This document shows, piece after piece, positions 17,475 to 27,194 of a stretch of DNA of 64,000 nucleotides. The position numbers and the translations under genes were made by a program. Origin of the DNA: Rhododendron vialii (Eukaryota > Streptophyta > Magnoliopsida > Ericales > Ericaceae); NCBI RefSeq assembly GCF_030253575.1, contig NC_080569.1, positions 1,632,001 through 1,696,000 on the forward strand, in the 5' to 3' direction. How positions within the stretch are numbered: position 1 is the first letter of the stretch; every line of letters starts with the position of its first letter. Below the pieces are notes generated by a model, which searched no databases, had not been told where the DNA came from, and saw nothing but the letters and a program-made list of their open reading frames with translations.

Positions 17475-18339
17475 AACTAAACCTGAAAAAATCCATTCAT
17501 TTCCGTTTAAATATGGATTCGCCAACATCTCTTTTATTCTTAAACTCGGGAAGCTTTATATGGTTGCTGTGCAGAGTTTCATTTGTAATTGTCAAGGTTG
17601 ATTATTGTCACTGTTGGTTACTTTGTACATACGGTACCTCTTGCATTGCCTCTGATCATTTGTGTTCTTGTAGTCTCCTAAGGCATCAATATCAACTCAT
17701 AAAGCTAAAATGGGAAATCCCTTGCGAACTGTTCCTCCTCATTATCAAGAAGAAGAAAACCATTTCCATCAGGTGCGCCTCTGACTGCTCTAAGAAAGGG
17801 GATTCTAGATCCCTTTTCCCCTCTCTTTTTTTTTTGCAAACTAAACATCAGTGAGTTCTTATTGTCTTTCAGTGAACCGTCTTAATGCCCTTATCTCCAC
17901 TTATTTGAATTGGACCCCTTCCCATTTTGTAAATCTGAAGTTTGCTGCCTAATTTTAAAGGGGTTGGTAAGCAGTTCATGGTATAGGCGGGCATGGGTCG
18001 GTTTGGTGCGGATGGATGTGGTATTTTGATGGGCCTTTCTAAATCTGTGTTTAGACAAATTTACCATAAGAAAGGTAGTGAGACTGTTAGCTCACATGAG
18101 AAACGAAGGTTAAGCTCCTATAAGCCCAAGTTATGGACTGAAGCCCAACTTGGAATTCTAGAACGAACGTATCTGGGATCTTTGTAAGATACTATGATTC
18201 TTCCCTATAAGCTTAGGCATTTTGGGTTTTTTTGTTACTTGTTAGGCTCCAATACATCATTGGTCCAGTGGGATGTGGGTCTTACAGTCTTCGTTCCTCT
18301 TATTATCTTTCCCACAAACAAGTAGGGTTGTAGGGTTTC

Positions 18340-18540
18340 AGTTTTGAAATCTCTCTGTTGGTTTGATCCCTCGTAAGGTCTAAGTTTTGACACTTCTCAG
18401 GTTCTGTCAACTCCTTCGCGGCTAGTCCAAGCTTCGGCTTTGATTGGGACCCCGCAAGTGGACGGTATAATTGGTTCCCATGATTAGTCGACATGTGCGT
18501 AAGCTAGTTTGGACACCTGAGTTATAAGCAAAAAAAAAAA
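18340..18540 (+). mobile_element. SINE-like element with poly(A) (Au-like 3' end)
   Basis: Carries a B-box-like GGTTTGATCCC at 18360-18370, a 3' part with ATTAGTCGACATGTGCGTAA and GGACACC, and an A-run ending at 18540. The 3' part matches the SINE-like copy at 21150-21383 and recalls the Au SINE family of plants. The A box is not clear, so the copy may be 5'-truncated. Confidence 0.55.
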
Positions 18541-19086
18541 CTCCTATTTTCTTTCTGGTCGAGTAAACTTAAGATCCAAACACATCGTATCGCAACTTCT
18601 TTTTCCTCATCTTCTCCCGAATTGTTTATCTATGTTTCTGGCGACACAACCATGCAAGTATTATTTTGATGATAATATGACCTGGTACATGGCAATACCA
18701 AGATTGTTGACAATTTGAGGTAGTTTAGTGAAATCTGGGCATTTCGACTGGTACAAGGTAAAGGTCCACTTAAAAGGTAGGAGTACAAATATTGTCCAGA
18801 GATGGTGGACAATTGATCCAACCAAATCCTAATGGAATAGGTTTGTTTTTATGAGGGTGGGCTCACATGTTTTCTGTGCACCATGATTGCAACCACAAGC
18901 TTTGCTCATTTTTCCTAATGATTCAAAACCCTTCGAACTTTTTCTCATGTGTTTTGTTTTGTTTTGGTTTTTTTTGCCTCATGAATTTGTTATAAAAGTT
19001 TTGGCTTTTGCTTTTGCTTTTGCTTTCCTTTAATAAATCACTGATTACCTAAAACAACAGTTTTTTGATTTGATGCCATAAACAAT

Positions 19087-19385
19087 TTAAAGCCACCTGC
19101 CTGGAACTTCCTATATTTCCATTTTTATCGGGCGGTTGGAATTAATCTTCCCCACCCATACGATCAGGGAGAATTCAATCATTTTTGTCCCCTCTGCCTA
19201 CATAATCCTTATATATTTGAAAAAAAGAAACTATGTTTGGATGTCATTAGCAAATTTAAGCCACCTCCCTGGAGCTTCCTACTACTATAATCCTTTTTAT
19301 CGGCCAATCGTAATTAATCTTCCCCGCCCATATGTATGTTCATGGAGAATTCAATCATTTTGCTTCCCTTTGCCTCCATGATAAT
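19087..19385 (+). repeat. Imperfect tandem duplication, about 170-bp spacing
   Basis: Copy 1 (about 19087-19205) and copy 2 (about 19255-19385) share, in order, CCACCTSCCTGGARCTTCCTA, TTTTTATCGG, TAATCTTCCCC, and GAGAATTCAATCATTTT. An 18-bp tandem repeat (CCTCGTTATTGATACTTC) follows near 19525-19560. Function unknown. Confidence 0.7.
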
Positions 19386-20548
19386 GGAGGCTCCATTATC
19401 ATAATATTTGAAGCAGTGCTTCCGATTTGTGATGCTCGAATTTGGGAGGAGTATTTCTATGTACAGTGTTATTATGGATTGTAATGAAGTGGGGGACTCC
19501 ATTGCCACCTTGGATGAGCCAAGCCTCGTTATTGATACTTCCCTCGTTATTGATACTTCAAGATGCAGTTTCATACGCTTCGCTCCAGGGCCGTCCTTGA
19601 CATCTTGGGAGCCTCGTGTGAACTTCAAGGTTGGGATCCTTGCATAGTCTTGAAGCAGATAAAATATGCAGTGAAACATTCTAAAAATGAAAGAAGCTAA
19701 CAAGATAGATTAGATTTCGGAAAGTAGTGATCATTACAAAAACGTAAAAGTATCACTTAAATATCATTCTTCTTGCATTTTTAGCGGCAGAAGTAGTAAT
19801 AACATTAGCATAATCAATCTTTCCCGTGATCTCCTTTCCAATGGGCCTGCTTTCTGTGCGAATTTATTCACAGTGGACTTATTATTTATATATATTATGA
19901 CACCCTACACAATTTGGGGGCCCAAGGCGAGCAAAGCCTTGCTCGCCTTGCCTCAAGATGAATGGGTCTGGTTTTTTCAGAAAGAATTCATAGTTAGCAG
20001 TAATAAAGTTTGATACGATCATACTGTCACTCATAATTGAAATCAAATTTCATAAATCCTTTCATGCCCTAACCCTTCTCGAATGAAGAGGGGTTCGAAC
20101 AGTGTCCAAATTTAGAAACAAATTTTCAGTTCGTCTTTCAAGTTTTACGCTTTAATTGGAGAAACGCAAAAACTTAAAAATGGCAAAAAACTCCATAAGC
20201 TCTAACAAACGGACAATAAAAGAAACAAAAAATGTTTAGTCTAGAAAAAGGCGGACAATAAAGCCTAACTAGTCGAATCTTGATCTGATCCCCACTTTCA
20301 AAACCAAGTAATTGTTGACTACCAATTGATAAGAGTTTGGGTAGAAAACAGGCTGGATTTAGGCTTTTTGCCCCCAAACCTAATAATAGTTGTAGTAGTG
20401 GCTGGTGGTTGTAGGCATACATAGAGGAGAAAATGCAATCCTAGAAATGGTTATATACCTCACTAACTTTCTGGGTCACTAACTTTCTGGGTTGAGTTCT
20501 GAAAAGAAATATCCCATAGGCCATATGTGTGCATATTATCAACTATAT

Positions 20549-20779
20549 ACTCAGAGGGAGAGTCGGACCGGGGACCTTGTAGCGGGTATAGTGATCATTT
20601 AGACCGTTCTGTTCCGCCAATAGATGGTTTAGATTCGTTGTTAACTTTTACCGGTCAAAATATACTATTACCGGTAAAAGTTAACAAACATATCTGAATC
20701 ATTGATTGTCAAGATGAACGATTTGAATTGCGCAAGCTACAAGGTTGCTCATTACAGGGTTCCGGAGGAAGGAGAGTTA
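20549..20779. mobile_element. Foldback MITE with TTAACTTTTACCGGT arms
   Basis: The centre is a near-perfect inverted repeat (GTTAACTTTTACCGGT against ACCGGTAAAAGTTAAC at about 20640-20690). Weaker arm similarity extends outward to GACCGGGGACCTTGTAG and CTACAAGGTTGCTC. Non-coding. Confidence 0.55.
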
Positions 20780-21149
20780 GGATGTTGTCTATAAGTGGTG
20801 GCGAATATGTATACTGAAAGATAAGCTACAATATGAATATTGATCGACTTATTACAAAAGTTAGAATATATGGTATTTCTCATATGCCCTGTGAAGTAAC
20901 AACACCAGTAATTGGTTATTTAATCCATCTAGTGGTTAAACTACTAAATAGTTGGGGACTAGAAAGCTAGTTTTGCAAGCTTGAAAGCTAGTTATAATTA
21001 TAATTGGGAAAAAAAAATCTGGTGGTGGCGAATTATAAGGTTTGGCAGAAAAAATAAAAATTTCTACCATGATAATAGCATCGTTTAATACCATTGCACC
21101 GGCGGCCAATGTCGATATATAGCCATCCCTGGTTTCATCATTGAGTTAA

Positions 21150-21383
21150 CCCCAAGAGCAGCTCAAGTGGCAACTTGGATGAGTTGTAAACCTAGACATT
21201 CAGAGTTCGAAATTTAGCAATCTCTTGGGGCCAGGCTGTATAAAGAAATTGCTTCTGAGTTTTGAATCTCCAAATCTCTGTGCAGATAGCCTTCCTTTGA
21301 CCGGATGGGTGAGAAAAATAGTCGACGTGCGCATAAGCTAAGTCCGAACACCCCTGACCGTCAAACCTGGAAAAAAAAAAAAA
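21150..21383 (+). mobile_element. tRNA-related SINE with poly(A) tail
   Basis: A-box-like CAGCTCAAGTGG at 21159-21170 and B-box-like AGTTCGAAAT at 21204-21213 have tRNA-like spacing. The 3' part has AATAGTCGACGTGCGCATAA and ends in 13 A at 21371-21383. The 3' part is shared with 18340-18540. Confidence 0.65.
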
Positions 21384-21714
21384 GTAGTAAGTTTTTTTCC
21401 AGCCACCCCAACAGGTGAAACATCATTACCATTTGCGGCGCAATCTTAGGCCATGATTAATTAAACAGTTAAAATCTTACTTAAAAAAAAGTGTTTTTAC
21501 CTATACAGAGCATCAGGTGTGGTTTTTTTGGGTTGCCTTTTGGATTAATGCGTGCACCCATCATGGCCCAACTTTCGGCCCGATTAATTGATTGCTAACT
21601 TTGTTAATCCCAAACATCGTGCTTCAGTGCACGAGGCAGCCGATATTTTAGTACTACAATGGATCCCCAACTAGTAGTACACTAGTACTAGACTTAATTT
21701 GTTTTGAGTACTAC

Positions 21715-21993
21715 TATTTGCACCGACGGTCTCCGTACGGAAATCGTACCGACAGCCACCCGTGGCCGTCTCCGGCCACCGGACGGACAATCCGAGCCGT
21801 CCAAAATTTTTTTTTAAAAAAAACGAGGGGGCCCAAGCGAGAATCAACGGCATCCGAAGTGTGTAAGGTGCTTGATTCGAACACCATTTTTTTTGTGTAT
21901 ATATGTATTCCCTCGTTTTTTTTTAAAATTTTTTTTGGACGACTAGGATCGGCAGTCCGGTGGCCGTCGGTACGGAAACCGTCGGTGCAAATA
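21715..21993. mobile_element. Foldback MITE with TTTGCACCGACGG termini
   Basis: 279-bp element. The left end TATTTGCACCGACGG is the inverse of the right end CCGTCGGTGCAAATA, and GCCACC/GGTGGC and AATCCGAGCCGTCC-like parts also pair. The inner phrase GGTGCTTGATTCGA resembles the foldbacks at 9900 and 12165. Confidence 0.75.
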
Positions 21994-22631
21994 TCTTTTC
22001 CGATTTGTTTTTCTGTTAGGGTTATACTAATGACAGTCCACTGGATTGTCGATAAAAAAAGAGAAATACGAAAAACACAGTTGTTAATGTGCTTTTAACG
22101 CTTTTCAATGCACTTTATAATATAGGAACTTTGGGCTATTGTTAACATTTTCCTATTTCTTATTCCTATAAGTAAAATCCCATTCTGAGTTATAAAACCC
22201 TTTGACTGTGACATTTTACTTGAGTGAACATGCATCTTTTTTATGTATATATCATTTTATCCAAATCAGTTTACGTGTAAGGCGGTTAATTTTTGAAGAC
22301 CAATTTTATTGTCCAATAGCGAAGGTCCAATTAAAATCAGGTTAAAGTGTTGTATAGACTATAAAAAATTGTTGGGAAGTCCACTATAGCATATTTGTAA
22401 CCTACTAAATCTATTTTTAAATTTCATAACCCCTCTAGTCCACTAATTAGGTTTTGGTGAGGCCTTAAGTCCAATTCAATTAAAAAAGGAATTAGTTCAG
22501 GATCAAAATACCCTTACCTTTAAAAACTGTTAATCTGATATATCCCACTCCTATAAAATCTCTCATATCCCACTCCTATAAAATCTCCTATATTCACGTT
22601 GTTCTCATATCCAGAAGGGAAACAGAGTCCA

Positions 22632-22634
<3 letters not shown>

Positions 22635-22698
<64 letters not shown>
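22635..22698. repeat. (GA)32 microsatellite
   Basis: Longest perfect dinucleotide tract in the window. It lies inside the long-TIR element, near its left end. Confidence 0.95.
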
Positions 22699-22701
<3 letters not shown>

Positions 22702-23820
22702 TTACCCTTTTCATTCAAATTTCATATTTTTAGCCCATTATCCGTTCTACGTTTGAAATCCCAGCAGTTACGTTGGAATAAAGCGATAGAAGATTCTCCT
22801 TTTCTGATACACTGTGTATAACATAATTGTACATATATAACGTTATATACTCGTTCATCAGTTCTCATTTAACGTGCGATACTTACAATTTACGTTATAT
22901 ACTCATTTATCGGCTCGCATTTAACGTTATATGAGTTTTTGAAATCTTTTTTTATTATAATACAAGAACATATAACATTCCACGTTTACATCTGAACGTA
23001 CATATATTAACATAAAATGGTATATGTTCTATAATTTTTTTGGAATTTCGCTGCACAAAAACTCCCATATAACATTATATTTTTACTTTATTGAATTGGT
23101 CCGCACAGCGGCCTCAATGACTTGCTTCGAGTAACAATATATGTTCTTTTTTTGTTGGGAGGTACACAAGTCGGGAACTTTCATATAATGTTATATGTTC
23201 TATTTTTTTGGAGTTTCACAGCACATAAACTCACATATAACGTTATATGTTCTACTTTCTTGAATTGGTCCGCGCAGCGGCCTCATTGACTTGCTTCTGA
23301 TAACCGTATATGTATGAGCTTCTGGAATCTTTTTTATTACAATGCAAAAACATATAAATAATCTTATATATGTTTACAATGCAAAAACAAACAAAAAATC
23401 TTATATGTATTACTTTGCCACATAAATAAATACACAAAAAAAAACGTAATACGTGTGACAAAAAATAAACATATAACTTTATAACGTTATACATGAGATT
23501 CTATCTTTTTTAACTCTAAAAAAAAAGAAGGAAAAAAAAGAAGAGGAGATCTCGTAATTTCTTTCCCTTTGTCACCGTCGCCTTCTTCACAATCGACTTC
23601 ACAGGTAACTTAATACTCTTCACCCCTTGAACAACTGCACAACTAATAAGTCAGTAAGGCCGCTGCGTGGACCAATTCAATAAAGTAGAACATATACTAT
23701 AATGTTATATATTATTAACTGTTCAATTGTGCTTTGCTAATGAGTTCCTATATATACCTTGAACTGGACTCAGTTACCAACATTGATATAACCATATATA
23801 ACCCTATATATTTGTTGAAC

Positions 23821-24091
23821 AGAACATCATATATAATGTCTCACGAGATAGTAGATCGTATATAACGTTATATAAATCAGAAACTATATATACATATATG
23901 CAAAAGCGACAGAACATCATATATAATGTCTCACGAGACAGTATATCGTATATAACGTTATATAAATCAGAAACTAGATATACATTTATGCAAAAGGCAA
24001 CAGAACATCATATAAAATGTCTTACGAGACAGTAAATCATATATAATGTTATATAAATCAGAAACTATATATACATATATGCAAAAGCGAT
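23821..24091 (+). repeat. Three tandem 90-bp units
   Basis: Units start at 23821, 23911 and 24002. Each runs AGAACATCATATA ... GTCTCACGAGA ... AACGTTATATAAATCAGAAA ... CAAAAGCGA, with a few substitutions between copies. Spacing is 90 and 91 bp. Confidence 0.9.
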
Positions 24092-24849
24092 GAAGGGCGA
24101 CGATCGACGACGGCGAGGAGGAGTGCGATGTCAGCGACGAAGGGCGACGACCGACGACGGATATTTGCAACTATCGTACCTTGGGCTAGATCGACGATCG
24201 ACGACGAAGGAAGTCTGGGACGTCGGTTGATCTCTGTTTTTTGTCCGTTGATCTCGTTGTTGGAGTGACGACGGCAATCGAGTGCTTGACGACGGCGACG
24301 GAGACGACGCCGGTATTTGAGTGCTTGAGGACGGCGACGACGATCGAGTGCTTCTCGCCGATCGAGTGGTTGAAGACGAACCGATTGGCTAGGGTTGGGA
24401 ACTGGGCCTTTCTTCTGAAAAGAGATGAAACAGATGAAATTGGGGGGGGGGGGGGGAGATGGGGGTGGGGGTGGGTTTTTATAAGTTTTTGAATGGGGAG
24501 AAATTTCAGGAATCGGGAGAAATTTCAAATTGATGTTTTTGAAATGGTTGAAAAAATGGGCAAAAAGTTTTTAAAAAACAGGAGTATATTAGACCTAACA
24601 GGGTTATTATATCTTTACTAATAAGTTAGTGGGCTTGGGAGGTTTTAGAATTTAAAAGTGGACTTAGTGGGTTTGAAAATTGCTATAGTGGACTTATGAA
24701 AAATTATCCCTATAAACTAACCCCACAAAAATTGATAGCACTTGTGATATTTTGAACTTGAGTCCTGGTGAGAGAGCAAAACCCACAAGTGAAGACCCAT
24801 GATTTATGGTTGACAAGGCTCTTGAGTATAGAACAATCGATGATTAATA

Positions 24850-25064
24850 CTCCCTCCGTCCCAAATTGTTTGTCCGGTCCGTAAAACGATAACTTAAAAA
24901 TAATACAATTTTTTCAAGTAAAAATTCAAACTTTTTTCATAAATTAAAAATACTCATTGATATCTAGTAAGTTGTTGAAATTTTTTTTATTTTTTCTTGC
25001 AAAAATTATATTATTTTTTACACTCCGTTTTGCGGACCGGACAATCATTTTGGGACGGAGGGAG
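24850..25064. mobile_element. Stowaway MITE
   Basis: 215 bp. Termini CTCCCTCCGTCCCAAA and the inverse TTTGGGACGGAGGGAG are flanked by TA on both sides (24848-24849, 25065-25066). Inner phrases TTGTCCGGTCCG and CGGACCGGACAA also pair. This is the classic plant Stowaway layout (Tc1/mariner-linked). Confidence 0.92.
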
Positions 25065-25269
25065 TAGATAGTAAATACGTAGTACTAAACAAACCCGAAC
25101 AAATCAGCAAAAAGACCTCTAAAGATTCTAACCTGGAAACAAATGTTGTCAATTAAACAAATTCAAAAATTATTGAAGTTATAGCTATATGAATCGAACA
25201 CGGGTCAACTAGTTAATCTCCTTTAATTAGTACTCAAGCTTTTTTCTTCTTCTCCAAGTACGTCCCCTC

Positions 25270-25742
25270 TAGGGATGGCCATCTCGTCGATCCGTCTGCA
25301 TCCGATCCGTTATCCGTCCTGAACGGATCGGATTTTTCGGGGATTTTTTAGATATCGGGACGGATTCGGATTTATTTTTCAAAAAAAAAAAAATCGGAGA
25401 TCGGATCGGATTTGGAGGTAAGTCTATCCCCGCCCCGAATTCGGTCTCCATCCCTGATCTGCCCCGATTTGTCACCGAATATCCGAAAATCTATTTTTTT
25501 GATAAAAAATCCGCCCCCGATCCGCCCCGATCTATCCTTGAATACTCTTTTTGATCAGTTTTTTTTTTTTTCAAATTCGGATATCCGAATCTCCGATCGG
25601 ATCTCCGTTTTCCATTTGGGGTGGGGATGGAGGACCAAAAATATATCCGATCGGGGATCGGGGCGCATTCGGAGGTCGGGTGGAAGGTTTGAATTCAGAT
25701 ATGTCAATATCCGCATCCGATCTGCCCCCGTTGCCATCCCTA
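25270..25742. mobile_element. Non-autonomous hAT element with exact 8-bp TSD
   Basis: 473 bp. Termini TAGGGATGGC and GCCATCCCTA are flanked by GTCCCCTC on both sides (25262-25269 and 25743-25750). The interior is dense in GATCGGAT/ATCCGATC motifs on both strands, which may be subterminal transposase sites. Open frames inside are products of this composition, not genes. Confidence 0.9.
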
Positions 25743-25750
25743 GTCCCCTC

Positions 25751-27194
25751 ATCCTCTCGAAGAGTAAAGGGTGACACGTGATTTTTCTGTTTGTTCAGTT
25801 AGAGATCTTGACAAAAATTGACGAGAAACATACTACCCTAATACAGAATGTATCGGATTTTATCAATATAAGTTGGGTTTTTATAAAATAAAACTAAGGG
25901 TTCAAATCGGTAAAGTTTACAACTCAAGTGTAAAAGAGTTTAATTTGTTTCTTCAGTAGAAGTGAAGTTACCACAAACAAATGCTACAATTTTAATTAAA
26001 ACTCTAGGGGTAGGGCCATGTTTGATAACCTGCATAGAAATGGAGGGATCCGTGAAGTGCCCGGATTGTCAATGCCAAAGGATTGGTAATCCATGGCATA
26101 ATCTTTCTTTTTTTAATACTATAACTCAGTTGTGCGCTCTTCGACTAGTTATAAAAAAATAATATCACCGCGACTAATAGGAATTCCATTTAAAGTTAGA
26201 AGAAAACTCAGTATGAACTTCTCTCAAAGGAATTGCTCCATCTTAAGTATCATACATTGATTGCTAAGCCGCCTTTAAGGCGTTTTGCGGATTAAAAAAA
26301 AAATACCACTAAGCCGCCTTCGGGTTAATCCCATGGCCTAATCCTAAGGTGATGTTTGTTTTTGTTGGCAATGGGCGAATGGGATTATAAATCTCTTTTT
26401 CCCCCTCTTGCCCTTAGTTATCGGTCTGGACTTCCACCATCTGGAATGAAACTGTTTAAAAAATTGCAAGTGATGAAAGGTGATGAATTGCAAGAGAATA
26501 ATATGTCTCGTAAAACGAAAAATAAGTGCTTACAAAATAATAACTTTAGCGGAACGGGGCCTTAACTGTATCGGAAACCTCTCCCAGATGTTTTCCCTCC
26601 TTTTTTGTTGTAGTTTTCCCAGTATGTTGTCTAACTTGACTGAATTTTGATTCTCAGTATAAGTGGCAAAAACCCAACTCATAATAGTCTTGATTCCTAC
26701 TTTAATCAGCTTTACACATAATACTTTGTTTTTTTAATTAACACTATCTTTATAATTGTGGGTAGCTTTCACTAGCCATGATTACAGCCCCCAAAAGCAC
26801 TGCAACCCTTGCAGAAATCCAGCGATCTCACAAATACAAAGTTACTACCAATTTAGCGAAAAAGCCCACTACCCCTTACCTTTCACCGAAAAGTGCAGCA
26901 AAGGCAAACATATTCTTGACTTTAGCTTAACCAAATTGTTAACACTTAATTAAAGTATGTTTCTGCCCTTTAATCTTGCATGGGTTCACCTCACTTAATC
27001 ACTTTCTCCTCACTCCACCTTTTCACAGAGAGAGAGAGAGAGCGAGAGAGAGAGGCCCTTAAACTTAAACAGAGTGGCAGCAGAACAAGAAAGTAAGCTT
27101 GGGTTTGCAGAGATGGGTTTCCAAGAATAGTAAGATAGATACTTGAAACTATATATCATCTTGTTAAGGCTGAATTGTCAGAGGATTTGAAGAT
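25751..27194. other. Spacer upstream of the NPH3 gene
   Basis: No gene recognised. The part nearest 27194 holds the likely leader of the NPH3 gene, with a GAGA tract at 27028-27053. Near 26255-26345 a TAAGCCGCCTT phrase is repeated and next to AATCCTAAGG. The phrase GCGGAACGGGGCC at about 26550 is the inverse of one at 8641. Confidence 0.5.
27028..27053. repeat. GAGA tract in NPH3 leader
   Basis: GA dinucleotide run with one GC interruption, about 140 bp upstream of the start codon and probably transcribed. Confidence 0.85.

Larger units (their letters stand above)
17475..22354. other. Repeat-rich spacer, left part
   Basis: No gene recognised. The first few hundred bases should hold the CCCH 3' UTR. 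The open frame at 17993-18187 is in repeat-like DNA and has no known domain. A possible degenerate hAT remnant lies at about 19586-19980 (CAGGGCCGTCCTTGA at the left). SINE-like copies, foldbacks and a tandem duplication are listed separately. Confidence 0.6.
22355..24716. mobile_element. 2.36-kb non-autonomous element with long TIRs
   Basis: The left end (about 22358-22450) and the inverted right end (about 24618-24714) share AAGTCCACTATAGCA, AACCTACTAAAT/AACCCACTAAGT, TTTTTAAATT and AGTCCACTAATT. Weaker pairing may extend each TIR to about 200 bp. Inside are a 64-bp GA tract, a zone rich in the palindrome TATAACGTTATA, a triplicated 90-bp unit and a CGACGA-rich stretch. No transposase frame was seen. 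Long TIRs with unrelated filler suggest a Mutator-like or Pack-type element. The target duplication could not be fixed. Confidence 0.6.

Noticed and set aside
17993-18187. 64-codon open frame MGRFGADGCG
   Set aside because: In repeat-like spacer directly before a SINE-like copy, with no domain and no splice context.
23821-24091. CRISPR-like array (three regular units)
   Set aside because: Units are contiguous tandem repeats without unique spacers, in a plant nuclear transposon.
24058-24528. 156-codon Pro/Arg-rich frame on the minus strand
   Set aside because: Built from a poly(C) run and CGACGA repeats inside the long-TIR element. No domain.
25412-25781. Several overlapping 65-120 codon frames on both strands
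   Set aside because: All lie inside the hAT element and follow from GATCGGAT-type motifs with few stop codons.
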